This document shows, piece by piece, positions 36,845 through 47,162 of a stretch of DNA of 48,010 bases. Each line of letters begins with the position of its first letter. Position 1 is the first letter of the stretch. Where the stretch lies: the NCBI RefSeq assembly GCF_900101445.1, contig NZ_FNKE01000005.1:1-48010 (forward strand), given 5' to 3'. The position numbers and the translations under genes are program-made. Origin of the DNA: Streptococcus equinus (GTDB taxonomy: Bacteria; Bacillota; Bacilli; Lactobacillales; Streptococcaceae). Below the pieces are notes generated by a model. The model did no database searches. It was given only the letters and a program-made list of their open reading frames with translations, and was not told the DNA's origin.

Positions 36845-37258
36845 ATGTTAGTACCTAAACGTGTTAAACACCGTCGCGAATTCCGTGGAAAAATGCGCGG
36901 TGAAGCTAAAGGTGGTAAAGAAGTCGCATTCGGTGAATACGGTCTTCAAGCTACTACTAGCCACTGGATCACAAACCGTCAAATCGAAGCTGCCCGTATC
37001 GCAATGACTCGTTACATGAAACGTGGTGGTAAAGTTTGGATTAAAATCTTCCCACACAAATCATACACTGCTAAAGCTATCGGTGTACGTATGGGTTCTG
37101 GTAAAGGGGCACCTGAAGGTTGGGTAGCACCAGTTAAACGTGGTAAAGTTATGTTCGAAATCGCTGGTGTACCTGAAGAAGTTGCACGTGAAGCACTTCG
37201 TCTTGCTAGCCACAAATTGCCAGTTAAGACTAAATTCGTGAAACGTGAAGCAGAATAA
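36845..37258 (+). CDS. rplP: 50S ribosomal protein L16
   Basis: 137 residues, starting [18 protein letters not shown] and with [17 protein letters not shown]. It contacts tRNA near the A site. The ribosome-binding site AAAGGAGG lies in the end of rpsC. Confidence 0.97.
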   Translation: MLVPKRVKHRREFRGKMRGEAKGGKEVAFGEYGLQATTSHWITNRQIEAARIAMTRYMKRGGKVWIKIFPHKSYTAKAIGVRMGSGKGAPEGWVAPVKRGKVMFEIAGVPEEVAREALRLASHKLPVKTKFVKREAE

Positions 37259-37267
37259 GGAGAAATC

Positions 37268-37474
37268 ATGAAACTTCAAGAAATTAAAGATTTTGTTAAA
37301 GAGCTTCGTGGTCTTTCTCAAGAAGAACTTGCTAAGAAAGAAAACGAACTTAAGAAAGAACTTTTTGATCTTCGTTTCCAAGCTGCAGCAGGTCAACTTG
37401 ATCAAACTGCTCGTTTGAACGAAGTTAAAAAACAAATTGCACGTGTTAAAACAGTGCAATCTGAAAAGAAATAA
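37268..37474 (+). CDS. rpmC: 50S ribosomal protein L29
   Basis: 68 residues forming two antiparallel helices ([33 protein letters not shown]). A tunnel-exit protein beside L23. Confidence 0.96.
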   Translation: MKLQEIKDFVKELRGLSQEELAKKENELKKELFDLRFQAAAGQLDQTARLNEVKKQIARVKTVQSEKK

Positions 37475-37501
37475 TAGATTGGGAAAGGAGAAATTCTAAT
37501 A

Positions 37502-37762
37502 ATGGAACGTAATCAACGTAAAACCCTTGTTGGACGCGTAGTATCTGACAAAATGGATAAAACAATCACTGTTGTAGTTGAAACTAAACGTAACCACCCA
37601 GTCTATGGTAAACGTATCAACTATTCTAAAAAATACAAAGCACATGATGAAAACAACGTTGCTAAAGAAGGCGATATCGTTCGTATCATGGAAACTCGTC
37701 CACTTTCAGCTACAAAACGCTTCCGTCTTGTAGAAGTTGTGGAAGAAGCTGTTATTATCTAA
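37502..37762 (+). CDS. rpsQ: 30S ribosomal protein S17
   Basis: 86 residues with an OB fold: [19 protein letters not shown] and a late [18 protein letters not shown] after AAAGGAG. Confidence 0.97.
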
Positions 37763-37786
37763 TCAAACTAAAAGGAGAAATTTGAA

Positions 37787-38155
37787 ATGATTCAACAAGA
37801 AACTCGCTTGAAAGTTGCTGATAATAGCGGTGCTCGTGAGATCTTGACTATCAAAGTTCTTGGTGGTTCAGGACGTAAATTCGCTAACATCGGTGACGTA
37901 ATCGTTGCTTCTGTAAAACAAGCTACTCCTGGTGGAGCTGTTAAAAAAGGTGATGTCGTAAAAGCTGTAGTTGTTCGTACTAAAACTGGTGCACGCCGTC
38001 CAGACGGTTCATACATCAAATTTGACGACAACGCTGCTGTAATCATCCGTGATGACAAAACTCCTCGCGGAACTCGTATCTTCGGCCCTGTTGCACGTGA
38101 ATTGCGTGAAGGTGGCTTCATGAAGATCGTTTCACTTGCACCAGAAGTACTTTAA
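37787..38155 (+). CDS. rplN: 50S ribosomal protein L14
   Basis: 122 residues with [17 protein letters not shown] and the conserved [16 protein letters not shown]. It forms an inter-subunit bridge and binds RsfS. Confidence 0.97.
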   Translation: MIQQETRLKVADNSGAREILTIKVLGGSGRKFANIGDVIVASVKQATPGGAVKKGDVVKAVVVRTKTGARRPDGSYIKFDDNAAVIIRDDKTPRGTRIFGPVARELREGGFMKIVSLAPEVL

Positions 38156-38175
38156 TTCATAAACACAAACTAAGT

Positions 38176-38205
38176 CCCCTGCTTTTGCAGGGTGCCCATT
38201 AGGGC
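38176..38205 (+). other. Double hairpin between rplN and rplX
   Basis: CCCTGC TTTT GCAGGG (38177-38192) is followed directly by GCCC ATTA GGGC (38194-38205), with no T run. Probably an mRNA structure rather than a terminator. Confidence 0.55.
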
Positions 38206-38231
38206 GTAAGAAATAATAGGAGAAAAACCAA

Positions 38232-38537
38232 ATGTTTGTAAAAAAAGGCGATAAAGTTCGCGTTATTGCTGGTAAGGACAAAGGCGTTGAAGCTGTAGTT
38301 CTTAAAGCCCTTCCTAAAGTCAACAAAGTTGTTGTTGAAGGTGTTGCTATTGTTAAAAAACATCAAAAACCAAACAACGTAAACCCTCAAGGTGCTATCG
38401 TGGAAAAAGAAGCACCAATCCATGTGTCTAACGTTCAAGTTCTTGACAAAAATGGTGTTGCAGGACGTGTTGGTTACAAAGTTGTAGACGGCAAAAAAGT
38501 TCGTTACAACAAAAAATCAGGCGAAGTGCTTGATTAA
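38232..38537 (+). CDS. rplX: 50S ribosomal protein L24
   Basis: 101 residues with the KOW motif [18 protein letters not shown] near the start. An assembly initiator of the 50S subunit. ATG after TAGGAGA. Confidence 0.97.
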   Translation: MFVKKGDKVRVIAGKDKGVEAVVLKALPKVNKVVVEGVAIVKKHQKPNNVNPQGAIVEKEAPIHVSNVQVLDKNGVAGRVGYKVVDGKKVRYNKKSGEVLD

Positions 38538-38563
38538 TCACGAAGGAAAGGAGAAAGTATATA

Positions 38564-39106
38564 ATGGCAAATCGCTTAAAAGAAAAATACACTAACGAAG
38601 TTGTTTCTGCTTTGACTGAAAAATTCAACTATTCTTCAGTTATGGCTGTCCCAAAAGTTGAGAAAATCGTTCTTAACATGGGTGTTGGTGATGCTGTAAA
38701 TAACGCTAAAAACCTTGAAAAAGCTGCTGCTGAATTGGCACTTATTTCAGGTCAAAAACCATTGATTACTAAAGCTAAGAAATCAATCGCTGGCTTCCGT
38801 CTTCGTGAAGGTGTAGCGATCGGTGCAAAAGTTACCCTTCGTGGTGAACGTATGTACGAATTCTTAGATAAATTGGTAACAGTTTCACTTCCACGTGTTC
38901 GTGACTTCCACGGTGTTCCAACAAAATCATTTGACGGACGTGGTAACTACACACTTGGTGTGAAAGAACAATTGATCTTCCCAGAAATCAACTTTGATGA
39001 CGTTGATAAAGTACGTGGTCTCGATATCGTTATCGTAACTACTGCTAACACTGACGAAGAAGGTCGTGAATTGCTTAAAGGCCTTGGAATGCCTTTTGCA
39101 AAATAA
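38564..39106 (+). CDS. rplE: 50S ribosomal protein L5
   Basis: 180 residues with [24 protein letters not shown] and the PRVRDFHGV region. Binds 5S rRNA. ATG after AAAGGAG. Confidence 0.97.
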   Translation: MANRLKEKYTNEVVSALTEKFNYSSVMAVPKVEKIVLNMGVGDAVNNAKNLEKAAAELALISGQKPLITKAKKSIAGFRLREGVAIGAKVTLRGERMYEFLDKLVTVSLPRVRDFHGVPTKSFDGRGNYTLGVKEQLIFPEINFDDVDKVRGLDIVIVTTANTDEEGRELLKGLGMPFAK

Positions 39107-39123
39107 TTTAGGAGGTAAATCAA

Positions 39124-39309
39124 TTGGCTAAAAAATCTATGATTGCTAAGAATCATCGCCCTGCGAAATTCTCTACGCAAGCTTACACTCGTTGCGAACG
39201 TTGTGGCCGTCCACACTCAGTTTACCGCAAATTCAAACTTTGCCGTGTTTGCTTCCGTGAGTTAGCTTACAAAGGACAAATCCCAGGCGTTACCAAAGCT
39301 TCTTGGTAA
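39124..39309 (+). CDS. rpsN: 30S ribosomal protein S14, zinc type (type Z)
   Basis: 61 residues, the short zinc-binding form: CERC and CRVC motifs are both present. TTG start after AGGAGG. The longer zinc-free paralogue, if any, would be elsewhere. Confidence 0.96.
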   Translation: MAKKSMIAKNHRPAKFSTQAYTRCERCGRPHSVYRKFKLCRVCFRELAYKGQIPGVTKASW

Positions 39310-39484
39310 GTCGATGATATAAGAAACCTGACTGGACAAGCCATTTAGTAAATTGTTATTCAATTTTCTATTTGGCGTGGTTCATGATGGGGTTCAAGTG
39401 ATAAACTTGAATTTAATTAAGCCTTCGGGCGACATTAACTAGCAAGTGAACAATTCAAACTACTAGTAAGAGGAGAATATATAA
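39310..39484 (+). other. Structured 175-base spacer rpsN-rpsH
   Basis: No ORF. Two clear hairpins: TTCAAG/CTTGAA (39393-39411) and GCC-TTCG-GGC (39421-39430). Neither has a T run, so transcription should continue. Confidence 0.5.
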
Positions 39485-39883
39485 ATGGTTATGACTGACC
39501 CAATTGCAGACTTTTTGACACGCATTCGTAACGCTAACCAAGCAAAACACGAAGTGCTTGAAGTACCTGCATCAAACATCAAAAAAGGTATTGCTGAAAT
39601 CCTTAAACGCGAAGGTTTCGTGAAAAACGTTGAAGTTATCGAAGATGACAAACAAGGTATCATCCGCGTATTCCTTAAATACGGACAAAACGGTGAACGT
39701 GTTATCACTAACTTGAAACGTATCTCTAAACCAGGTCTTCGTGTTTACGCAAAACGTGAAGATGTTCCTAAAGTTCTTAACGGACTTGGAATTGCAATCA
39801 TCTCTACATCAGAAGGTCTTTTGACTGACAAAGAAGCTCGTCAAAAGAACGTTGGTGGAGAAGTTATTGCTTACGTTTGGTAA
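39485..39883 (+). CDS. rpsH: 30S ribosomal protein S8
   Basis: 132 residues. [14 protein letters not shown] and [13 protein letters not shown] identify it. Start ATG 39485 (MVMTDP) is the one with AGAGGAG at proper spacing; ATG 39491 is possible. S8 is the spc-operon repressor in E. coli. Confidence 0.97.
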   Translation: MVMTDPIADFLTRIRNANQAKHEVLEVPASNIKKGIAEILKREGFVKNVEVIEDDKQGIIRVFLKYGQNGERVITNLKRISKPGLRVYAKREDVPKVLNGLGIAIISTSEGLLTDKEARQKNVGGEVIAYVW

Positions 39884-40027
39884 GAAGTTTTTCATCTCTC
39901 CATTTTTGGAGAGGGAATCTTACTTAACCATCTAATGGACTATTAAGCACAATTTTGTGTATTAGTCGCCCCGTGAAAACTCGTCGCTTTATGCGGCCTG
40001 ACAATTTAACAGGAGAAAAATAAAACT
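39884..40027 (+). other. Structured 144-base spacer rpsH-rplF
   Basis: Hairpins CTCTCC/GGAGAG (39896-39913) and GTCGC/GCGGC (about 39983-39997), no ORF and no terminator tail. Confidence 0.45.
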
Positions 40028-40564
40028 ATGTCACGTATTGGTAATAAAGTTATCAACTTGCCTGCTGGTGTAGAAGTTACTAACAACAACAACGTAGTAA
40101 CTGTTAAAGGACCTAAAGGCGAACTCACTCGTGAGTTTAACAAAAACATTGAAATCAAAGTTGAAGGAACTGAAGTTTCACTTCACCGTCCAAACGACTC
40201 AAAAGAAATGAAAACAATCCATGGTACAGCTCGTGCTAACTTGAACAACATGGTACTTGGCGTTTCTGAAGGTTTCAAAAAAGAACTTGAAATGCGCGGG
40301 GTTGGTTACCGTGCTCAACTTCAAGGTTCAAAACTTGTACTTTCTGTAGGTAAATCTCACCAAGACGAAGTAGAAGCTCCAGAAGGAATTTCATTTGAAG
40401 TACCATCTGCAACTTCAATCATCGTTAACGGTATCAGCAAAGAAGTTGTTGGTCAAACAGCTGCTTACATCCGTAGCCTTCGTGCTCCAGAACCTTACAA
40501 AGGTAAAGGTATCCGTTACGTTGGTGAATACGTACGTCGTAAAGAAGGTAAAACAGGTAAATAA
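40028..40564 (+). CDS. rplF: 50S ribosomal protein L6
   Basis: 178 residues: [16 protein letters not shown] at the start and [25 protein letters not shown] at the end. Two duplicated alpha/beta domains, near the factor-binding site. Confidence 0.97.
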   Translation: MSRIGNKVINLPAGVEVTNNNNVVTVKGPKGELTREFNKNIEIKVEGTEVSLHRPNDSKEMKTIHGTARANLNNMVLGVSEGFKKELEMRGVGYRAQLQGSKLVLSVGKSHQDEVEAPEGISFEVPSATSIIVNGISKEVVGQTAAYIRSLRAPEPYKGKGIRYVGEYVRRKEGKTGK

Positions 40565-40581
40565 TAGTTTATGGGATATCT

Positions 40582-40600
40582 TGCGAGATTTTTTCTCGCA
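40582..40600 (+). other. Hairpin between rplF and rplR
   Basis: TGCGAG / CTCGCA around a T-rich loop, 18 bases after rplF. No T run follows. Confidence 0.45.
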
Positions 40601-40671
40601 GAGCTCATATGCTAACATTTATAAAAACAATGTCGTTTTGACATTAATCAATTAATTAAGAGGTGAAAATT

Positions 40672-41028
40672 GTGATTTCGAAACCAGATAAAAACAAAAT
40701 CCGCCAAAAACGCCACCGTCGCGTTCGCGGTAAACTCTCTGGAACTGCTGATCGCCCACGTTTGAACGTTTTCCGTTCTAATACAGGCATCTACGCTCAA
40801 GTTATTGATGACGTAGCGGGTGTAACGCTCGCAAGTGCATCAACTCTTGATAAAGAAGTTTCTAAAGGAACTAAAACAGAACAAGCCGTTGTTGTCGGTA
40901 AACTTGTTGCTGAACGCGCAGTAGCTAAAGGTATTTCTGAAGTGGTGTTTGACCGCGGTGGATATCTCTATCACGGACGTGTTAAAGCTTTGGCTGACTC
41001 AGCTCGTGAAAACGGATTGAAATTCTAA
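40672..41028 (+). CDS. rplR: 50S ribosomal protein L18
   Basis: 118 residues with [21 protein letters not shown] and [17 protein letters not shown]. The start is GTG 40672, with AAGAGGTG upstream; GTG 40663 is in frame but inside that site. Binds 5S rRNA. Confidence 0.96.
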   Translation: MISKPDKNKIRQKRHRRVRGKLSGTADRPRLNVFRSNTGIYAQVIDDVAGVTLASASTLDKEVSKGTKTEQAVVVGKLVAERAVAKGISEVVFDRGGYLYHGRVKALADSARENGLKF

Positions 41029-41046
41029 TAGGGAGGACACTAAATA

Positions 41047-41541
41047 ATGGCATTTAAAGATAATGCAGTTGAACTTGAAGAACGCGTTGTTGCGATCAAC
41101 CGTGTTACAAAAGTTGTTAAAGGTGGACGTCGTCTTCGTTTTGCAGCTCTTGTAGTTGTTGGTGACCGTAATGGTCGTGTTGGTTTCGGTACTGGTAAAG
41201 CTCAAGAAGTACCAGAAGCTATTCGTAAAGCTGTTGAAGACGCTAAGAAAAACTTGATCGAAGTACCTATGGTTGGTACAACAATTCCTCACGAAGTTCG
41301 TTCAGAATTTGGTGGAGCTAAAGTATTGTTGAAACCTGCTGTAGAAGGTGCTGGGGTCGCTGCTGGTGGTGCTGTTCGTGCCGTCATCGAATTGGCCGGT
41401 GTTGCAGATGTTACATCTAAATCACTTGGTTCAAACACTCCAATCAACATTGTTCGCGCAACTGTTGAAGGTTTGAAACAACTTAAACGTGCAGAAGACG
41501 TTGCTGCTCTTCGCGGTGTTTCAGTTTCTGATTTAGCATAA
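41047..41541 (+). CDS. rpsE: 30S ribosomal protein S5
   Basis: 164 residues. The N-terminal dsRBD-like domain ([21 protein letters not shown]), then [20 protein letters not shown]. Site of spectinomycin-resistance changes in the VVKGGRR loop, which looks wild type. Confidence 0.97.
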   Translation: MAFKDNAVELEERVVAINRVTKVVKGGRRLRFAALVVVGDRNGRVGFGTGKAQEVPEAIRKAVEDAKKNLIEVPMVGTTIPHEVRSEFGGAKVLLKPAVEGAGVAAGGAVRAVIELAGVADVTSKSLGSNTPINIVRATVEGLKQLKRAEDVAALRGVSVSDLA

Positions 41542-41555
41542 GAAAGGGGATAATA

Positions 41556-41738
41556 ATGGCTCAAATTAAAATTACTTTGACTAAGTCTCCAATCGGACGC
41601 ATTCCTGCACAACGTAAAACAGTTGCTGCTCTTGGACTTGGTAAATTACATAGCTCAGTTGTCAAAGAAGACACTCCAGCTATCCGTGGAATGGTTACTT
41701 CAGTTTCACACTTGGTAACTGTTGAAGATGTTAAATAA
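41556..41738 (+). CDS. rpmD: 50S ribosomal protein L30
   Basis: 60 residues: [22 protein letters not shown]. Normal length; ATG after AAAGGGG. Confidence 0.96.
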   Translation: MAQIKITLTKSPIGRIPAQRKTVAALGLGKLHSSVVKEDTPAIRGMVTSVSHLVTVEDVK

Positions 41739-41759
41739 TTAACATTAAATAAATTTTAG

Positions 41760-41794
41760 GTTTAAGTCGCAAGGGATTCTCTTGCGACTTAAAC
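41760..41794 (+). other. 14-bp perfect hairpin between rpmD and rplO
   Basis: The arms 41760-41773 and 41781-41794 pair perfectly around a seven-base loop. It ends in AAACTAGATA, not T, so it is not a classic terminator. A second stem CTATGGGGA/TCCCCTCATAG follows at about 41817-41845. Confidence 0.7.
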
Positions 41795-41878
41795 TAGATA
41801 TAGTATAGGCGAGTTTCTATGGGGAGTCCTTTCCCCTCATAGAGGCGCTAGCATTTTACAAAAAAGGAGAAATTAATA

Positions 41879-42319
41879 ATGAAACTTCATGAACTTAAAC
41901 CTGCTGAAGGTTCTCGTAAAGTACGTAACCGTGTAGGTCGTGGTACATCATCTGGTAACGGTAAAACTGCAGGACGCGGTCAAAAAGGTCAAAAAGCTCG
42001 TAGCGGTGGTAAAGTACGTCTTGGTTTTGAAGGTGGACAAACTCCATTGTTCCGTCGTATGCCAAAACGTGGTTTCTTGAACGTTAACGCTAAAGAATAC
42101 GCTCTTGTAAACCTTGACCAACTTAACGTTTTCGAAGATGGTACAGAAGTAACTCCAGTTGTTCTTAAAGAAGCTGGAATCATTCGTGCTGAAAAATCAG
42201 GCGTTAAAGTTCTTGGTAACGGCGAATTGACTAAAAAATTGACTGTTAAAGCAGCTAAATTCTCTAAATCTGCTGAAGCAGCTATCACTGCAAAAGGTGG
42301 TTCAATCGAAGTCATCTAA
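41879..42319 (+). CDS. rplO: 50S ribosomal protein L15
   Basis: 146 residues: [21 protein letters not shown] and a glycine/arginine-rich N-terminal tail, then [21 protein letters not shown] after AAAGGAG. Confidence 0.97.
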   Translation: MKLHELKPAEGSRKVRNRVGRGTSSGNGKTAGRGQKGQKARSGGKVRLGFEGGQTPLFRRMPKRGFLNVNAKEYALVNLDQLNVFEDGTEVTPVVLKEAGIIRAEKSGVKVLGNGELTKKLTVKAAKFSKSAEAAITAKGGSIEVI

Positions 42320-42335
42320 TTAAGGAGGACTCGGT

Positions 42336-43640
42336 ATGTTCTTTAAATTACTTAAAGATGCACTTAAGGTAAAAAATGTTAGAAATAAAATTTTCTTTAC
42401 GCTTTTTATCATCTTTGTTTTCCGCGTTGGAACACATATTACTGTGCCAGGTATCAACGCTAAGAGTCTTGATCAATTAGGTGAACTTCCCTTTCTAAAC
42501 ATGTTGAACCTTGTCTCTGGTAATGCTATGAGCAACTTCTCTGTATTCTCAATGGGTGTTAGCCCGTATATCACAGCATCTATCATTGTTCAACTGTTAC
42601 AAATGGATATTTTGCCTAAGTTTGTTGAGTGGAGTAAACAAGGTGAGGTTGGACGTCGTAAGTTAAATCAAGCGACTCGCTACATTTCACTTGTCTTAGC
42701 CTTCATTCAATCTATCGGGATTACAGCAGGATTTAATACTTTATCAAGTATCTCATTGGTTTCTACACCGAATGTGAAAACTTATATCCTGATTGGTGCC
42801 TTGCTCACAACAGGTAGTATGATTGTGACATGGCTTGGTGAACAAATCACCGACAAAGGTTTCGGAAATGGTGTTTCAATGATTATCTTTGCGGGTATCA
42901 TTTCATCAATTCCAAATGCTATTTCAACAATCTACGAAGATTTCTTTGTTAACGTTCGTTCAAGTGATTTAATATCTTCATACATCTTTGTAGCTTTGTT
43001 AATCGTAGCAGTATTGGCAATTGTGTTCTTTACAACCTTTGTCCAACAAGCAGAATACAAAATTCCAATCCAATATACAAAACTTGTTCAAGGTGCACCA
43101 ACAAGTTCTTATCTTCCTTTAAAAATTAATCCGGCTGGCGTCATTCCCGTTATCTTTGCCAGCTCGATTACAACGATTCCAAGTACGATTATTCCGTTGA
43201 TTTCAAATGGACATGATATTCCTTGGCTTACTACTCTAGAATCATATTTGAATTACCAAACACCAATCGGAATGGTAATTTATGCAGTTCTAATTATTTT
43301 ATTCTCATTCTTCTATACTTTTGTGCAAGTTAACCCTGAAAAAACTGCAGAAAACTTGCAAAAAGGTGCGTCATATATTCCTAGTGTTCGACCTGGACGC
43401 GAAACAGAAGAATACCTTTCTTCACTATTGAAGAAATTAGCAACTGTAGGTTCAATTTTCTTGGCGTTCATTTCATTGACACCAATTATTGCTCAACAAG
43501 CAATGAACCTATCTAGCAGTATTGCCCTTGGAGGAACAAGTCTTCTTATCTTGATTTCAACAGGCATTGAAGGAATGAAACAACTTGAAGGTTATCTCTT
43601 GAAGAGACAGTATGTTGGTTTCATGAACACAGCAGAATAG
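42336..43640 (+). CDS. secY: Preprotein translocase channel subunit SecY
   Basis: 434 residues with ten membrane segments. RVGTHITVPGI near the first segment, GVSPYITASIIVQLLQ in the second and RPGRETEEYL in the last large cytoplasmic loop, which contacts SecA and the ribosome. Codon use is less ribosomal than its neighbours. AAGGAGG precedes the ATG, 17 bases after rplO. Confidence 0.97.
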   Translation: MFFKLLKDALKVKNVRNKIFFTLFIIFVFRVGTHITVPGINAKSLDQLGELPFLNMLNLVSGNAMSNFSVFSMGVSPYITASIIVQLLQMDILPKFVEWSKQGEVGRRKLNQATRYISLVLAFIQSIGITAGFNTLSSISLVSTPNVKTYILIGALLTTGSMIVTWLGEQITDKGFGNGVSMIIFAGIISSIPNAISTIYEDFFVNVRSSDLISSYIFVALLIVAVLAIVFFTTFVQQAEYKIPIQYTKLVQGAPTSSYLPLKINPAGVIPVIFASSITTIPSTIIPLISNGHDIPWLTTLESYLNYQTPIGMVIYAVLIILFSFFYTFVQVNPEKTAENLQKGASYIPSVRPGRETEEYLSSLLKKLATVGSIFLAFISLTPIIAQQAMNLSSSIALGGTSLLILISTGIEGMKQLEGYLLKRQYVGFMNTAE

Positions 43641-43645
43641 AATAT

Positions 43646-43712
43646 AGGTTGACCTAGTCAACCTTTCTATTTTGTTTTTGAATAAGTTTAGCACTTCGGT
43701 GTTAAATTTATT
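43646..43712 (+). terminator. Two hairpins between secY and adk
   Basis: AGGTTGAC/GTCAACCT (43646-43664) with a T-rich tail is a partial terminator. A 14-bp stem with TTCG loop follows (43681-43712) without T run and may protect the adk mRNA 5' end. Confidence 0.6.
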
Positions 43713-43736
43713 TAAAAATAAAATAAGGAGAGTATC

Positions 43737-44393
43737 ATGAATCTTTTAATCATGGGTTTACCAGGGGCTGGTAAAGGAACTCAAGCAGCAAAAATCGTTG
43801 AAGAATTCGGCGTTGCTCACATTTCTACCGGAGATATGTTCCGTGCTGCAATGGCAAACAAAACTGAAATGGGTGTTCTTGCTAAATCATTCATCGACAA
43901 AGGTGAACTTGTACCAGATGAAGTTACTAACGGTATTGTTAAAGAACGTTTGGCACAAGCTGATATCGCTGAAAAAGGTTTCTTGCTTGATGGTTACCCA
44001 CGTACTATTGAACAAGCACATGCTTTGGATGAAACACTTAAAAATTTGGATCTTAAATTGGATGGTGTTATTAACATTGATGTTAACCCAGACAGCTTGA
44101 TCGAACGTTTGTCTGGACGTTTCATTTGTCGTTCTTGCGGAGCTACATACCACAAAGTATTCAACCCAACAAAAGTTGAAGGAACTTGTGATGCATGTGG
44201 TGGACACGACTTCTACCAACGTGAAGATGACAAACCAGAAACTGTAAAACGTCGTCTTGATGTTAACATCGCTCAAGGTGCACCAATCATCGAACACTAT
44301 CGTAAAGCTGGTATTGTTTTCGATATCCAAGGTAACCAAGACATCGATGATGTATTTGCTGACATTGAAAAAGCAATCTCATCATTAAAATAA
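43737..44393 (+). CDS. adk: Adenylate kinase
   Basis: Converts ATP plus AMP to two ADP. P-loop GLPGAGKGT at residues 7-15, LLDGYPRT, and the zinc-binding lid with CRSC and CDAC pairs. 218 residues. It links the end of the purine pathway to the energy charge but is carried in the ribosomal cluster as in most Firmicutes. Confidence 0.96.
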   Translation: MNLLIMGLPGAGKGTQAAKIVEEFGVAHISTGDMFRAAMANKTEMGVLAKSFIDKGELVPDEVTNGIVKERLAQADIAEKGFLLDGYPRTIEQAHALDETLKNLDLKLDGVINIDVNPDSLIERLSGRFICRSCGATYHKVFNPTKVEGTCDACGGHDFYQREDDKPETVKRRLDVNIAQGAPIIEHYRKAGIVFDIQGNQDIDDVFADIEKAISSLK

Positions 44394-44408
44394 TTTAAGA
44401 GTTTCTAC

Positions 44409-44437
44409 TTGCACAAGTAGAAGAGTCGTGATATAAT
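44409..44437 (+). promoter_or_regulatory. infA promoter with inverted repeat over -35
   Basis: TTGCAC, 17 bases, extended -10 TGATATAAT (hexamer 44432-44437). TTCTACTT / AAGTAGAA (44403-44422) is a perfect inverted repeat whose GCAC loop overlaps the -35. It may be the adk 3' hairpin, an operator, or both. A second TATAAT lies at 44452-44457. Confidence 0.7.
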
Positions 44438-44510
44438 AGGCTAGTCTGGCTTATAATTGTTACCTCTGTGCTCAGAGGACATCAAATCGAAATTTAGGGG
44501 GTACTTTTGC

Positions 44511-44729
44511 GTGGCAAAAGAAGATGTGATTGAAATTGAAGGTAAAGTTGTTGAGACGATGCCTAACGCTATGTTTACTGTTGAATTAGAAAATGGACAC
44601 CAAATCTTGGCAACTGTATCAGGAAAAATCCGTAAAAACTACATTCGTATTTTGGTAGGTGACCGTGTTACTGTTGAAATGAGTCCTTACGATTTAACAC
44701 GTGGACGTATCACATACCGCTTTAAATAA
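44511..44729 (+). CDS. infA: Translation initiation factor IF-1
   Basis: 72 residues, a single OB fold: [21 protein letters not shown] through [29 protein letters not shown] 44511 follows AGGGGG; the frame is open to 44457 but includes a leader hairpin CCTCTG/CAGAGG (44463-44478). Confidence 0.96.
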
Positions 44730-44754
44730 TCGAAATAATTGGAGGGATTAAAAA

Positions 44755-44871
44755 ATGAAGGTAAGACCATCAGTCAAACCAATTTGCGAATACTGTAAAG
44801 TAATTCGTCGTAACGGTCGTGTTATGGTAATTTGTCCATCAAATCCAAAACACAAACAACGTCAAGGATAA
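44755..44871 (+). CDS. rpmJ: 50S ribosomal protein L36
   Basis: 38 residues, [17 protein letters not shown] then [12 protein letters not shown]. The zinc ligands Cys11, Cys14, Cys27 and His32 are present (C+ type). GGAGGG lies seven bases before the ATG. Too short for usual ORF cutoffs. Confidence 0.97.
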   Translation: MKVRPSVKPICEYCKVIRRNGRVMVICPSNPKHKQRQG

Positions 44872-44888
44872 TATAGAAAGGAGAAAAA

Positions 44889-45254
44889 ATGGCTCGTATT
44901 GCTGGAGTTGATATTCCAAATGAAAAACGTGTAGTAATTTCACTTACTTATGTATATGGTATCGGTCTTGCAACTTCTAAGAAAATCTTAGCAGCTGCTG
45001 GTATTTCTGAAGACATCCGTGTTAAAGATTTAACATCAGACCAAGAAGATGCTATCCGTCGTGAAGTTGATGCAATTAAAGTTGAAGGTGACCTTCGTCG
45101 TGAAGTGAACATGAACATCAAACGCTTGATGGAAATTGGTTCATACCGTGGTATCCGTCACCGTCGTGGACTTCCTGTCCGTGGTCAAAACACTAAAAAT
45201 AACGCTCGCACTCGTAAAGGTAAAGCTGTTGCGATTGCAGGTAAGAAAAAATAA
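44889..45254 (+). CDS. rpsM: 30S ribosomal protein S13
   Basis: 121 residues: [25 protein letters not shown] and the basic tail [16 protein letters not shown] 30S head protein contacting P-site tRNA. Confidence 0.97.
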   Translation: MARIAGVDIPNEKRVVISLTYVYGIGLATSKKILAAAGISEDIRVKDLTSDQEDAIRREVDAIKVEGDLRREVNMNIKRLMEIGSYRGIRHRRGLPVRGQNTKNNARTRKGKAVAIAGKKK

Positions 45255-45271
45255 AATAGGAGGTAAAAAAA

Positions 45272-45655
45272 TTGGCTAAACCAACACGTAAACGTCGTGT
45301 GAAAAAGAACATCGAATCTGGTGTTGCTCATATTCACGCTACATTCAATAACACTATTGTTATGATTACAGATGTGCATGGTAATGCAATTGCTTGGTCA
45401 TCAGCTGGTGCTCTTGGATTCAAAGGTTCTCGTAAATCTACTCCATTCGCTGCACAAATGGCTGCTGAAGCTGCTGCTAAATCTGCACAAGAACATGGTC
45501 TTAAAACTGTTGAAGTTACTGTAAAAGGTCCTGGTTCAGGTCGTGAGTCTGCTATTCGTGCTCTTGCTGCTGCTGGTCTTGAAGTGACTTCAATCCGTGA
45601 CGTTACTCCTGTGCCACACAATGGTGCTCGTCCTCCAAAACGTCGTCGTGTGTAA
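45272..45655 (+). CDS. rpsK: 30S ribosomal protein S11
   Basis: 127 residues, TTG start after [21 protein letters not shown] and the end [19 protein letters not shown]. Platform protein of the 30S. Confidence 0.97.
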   Translation: MAKPTRKRRVKKNIESGVAHIHATFNNTIVMITDVHGNAIAWSSAGALGFKGSRKSTPFAAQMAAEAAAKSAQEHGLKTVEVTVKGPGSGRESAIRALAAAGLEVTSIRDVTPVPHNGARPPKRRRV

Positions 45656-45703
45656 TCATAATTGTTAATAGTACACAAGATTCGTTTCGAGGGAGTATAA
45701 TAA

Positions 45704-46642
45704 ATGATTGAGTTTGAAAAACCAATAATAACAAAAATTGATGAAAATAAAGATTACGGCAGATTTGTTATCGAACCACTTGAACGTGGATACGGTACAA
45801 CTCTAGGTAATTCTCTTCGTCGTGTACTCTTGTCTTCACTCCCAGGTGCGGCAGTAACATCAATTAAAATTGATGGAGTACTCCACGAATTTGACACTAT
45901 TCCAGGTGTACGCGAAGATGTTATGCAAATCATCCTTAATATTAAAGGACTTGCAGTAAAATCTTATGTTGATGATGAAAAAATTATCGAACTTGACGTT
46001 GAAGGTCCAGCAGAAGTTACTGCAGGAGATATTTTAACTGATAGCGATGTTGAAATCGTCAACCCAGACCACTATCTCTTTACAATCGCTGAAGGACACA
46101 GTTTGAAAGCAACAATGACTGTTGCTAAAAAACGTGGTTACGTTCCAGCAGAAGGTAATAAAAAAGAAGATGCTCCAGTGGGAACATTGGCTGTAGACTC
46201 TATCTACACACCAGTGAAAAAAGTTAATTATCAAGTTGAACCTGCTCGTGTAGGTAGCAATGATGGCTTTGATAAATTAACAATCGAAATCATGACAAAT
46301 GGCACAATCATTCCTGAAGATGCTTTAGGTCTATCTGCACGCGTTTTGATCGAACACTTGAATCTGTTTACTGACCTTACAGAAGTGGCTAAAAACACTG
46401 ACGTAATGAAAGAAACTGAAAAAGTTAACGATGAAAAAGTGCTTGACCGTACTATCGAAGAACTTGATTTGTCAGTCCGCTCATATAACTGTCTTAAACG
46501 TGCAGGTATCAACACTGTATTTGATTTGACAGAAAAAACTGAGCCTGAAATGATGAAAGTCCGTAACCTTGGTCGTAAGAGCCTTGAAGAAGTCAAAGTT
46601 AAACTTGCTGATCTTGGACTCGGACTCAAAAACGATAAATAA
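45704..46642 (+). CDS. rpoA: RNA polymerase alpha subunit
   Basis: 312 residues. The N-terminal dimerisation domain has [32 protein letters not shown] linker at about 230-245 leads to the C-terminal domain ([31 protein letters not shown]), which binds UP elements and activators such as CiaR or ComR-type factors. Confidence 0.97.
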   Translation: MIEFEKPIITKIDENKDYGRFVIEPLERGYGTTLGNSLRRVLLSSLPGAAVTSIKIDGVLHEFDTIPGVREDVMQIILNIKGLAVKSYVDDEKIIELDVEGPAEVTAGDILTDSDVEIVNPDHYLFTIAEGHSLKATMTVAKKRGYVPAEGNKKEDAPVGTLAVDSIYTPVKKVNYQVEPARVGSNDGFDKLTIEIMTNGTIIPEDALGLSARVLIEHLNLFTDLTEVAKNTDVMKETEKVNDEKVLDRTIEELDLSVRSYNCLKRAGINTVFDLTEKTEPEMMKVRNLGRKSLEEVKVKLADLGLGLKNDK

Positions 46643-46656
46643 TATAGGAGGATAAA

Positions 46657-47043
46657 ATGGCTTACCGTAAACTAGGACGCACTAGCTCACAACGTAAAGC
46701 AATGCTTCGTGATTTGACAACAGATCTTTTGATTAACGAATCTATTGTAACAACTGAAGCTCGTGCTAAAGAAATCCGTAAAACAGTTGAAAAAATGATT
46801 ACTTTAGGTAAACGTGGTGACCTTCATGCACGTCGTCAAGCTGCTGCTTTCGTACGTAATGAAATTGCATCTGAAAACTTTGATGAAGCTACTGAAAAAT
46901 ACTCTTCACAAACAGCTCTTCAAAAACTTTTCGATGAAATCGCACCTCGCTATGCAGAACGCAACGGTGGATACACTCGTATTCTTAAAACTGAACCTCG
47001 CCGTGGTGACGCTGCTCCAATGGCAATCATTGAATTAGTATAA
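46657..47043 (+). CDS. rplQ: 50S ribosomal protein L17
   Basis: 128 residues: [18 protein letters not shown] and [18 protein letters not shown]. Last gene of the ribosomal cluster; ATG after AGGAGG. Confidence 0.97.
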   Translation: MAYRKLGRTSSQRKAMLRDLTTDLLINESIVTTEARAKEIRKTVEKMITLGKRGDLHARRQAAAFVRNEIASENFDEATEKYSSQTALQKLFDEIAPRYAERNGGYTRILKTEPRRGDAAPMAIIELV

Positions 47044-47054
47044 TTTTTATCAAT

Positions 47055-47162
47055 TTTGTTGAGTGTTATGATGATGGAGCCCTTGGGTTCTTAGTCTAGC
47101 TCTGGTCTACCGCTGGGGAATTATTTCCCTAGCGGGAACACTCATCATATTGGTGATTGAGT
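47055..47162 (+). other. Multi-hairpin 3' region after rplQ
   Basis: GAGTGTT ... AACACTC encloses GAGCC/GGTTC and CCGCTGGGGA/TTCCCTAGCGG. The arrangement resembles a three-way junction. Role unknown: it may be a 3' stabiliser of the operon mRNA. Confidence 0.5.
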
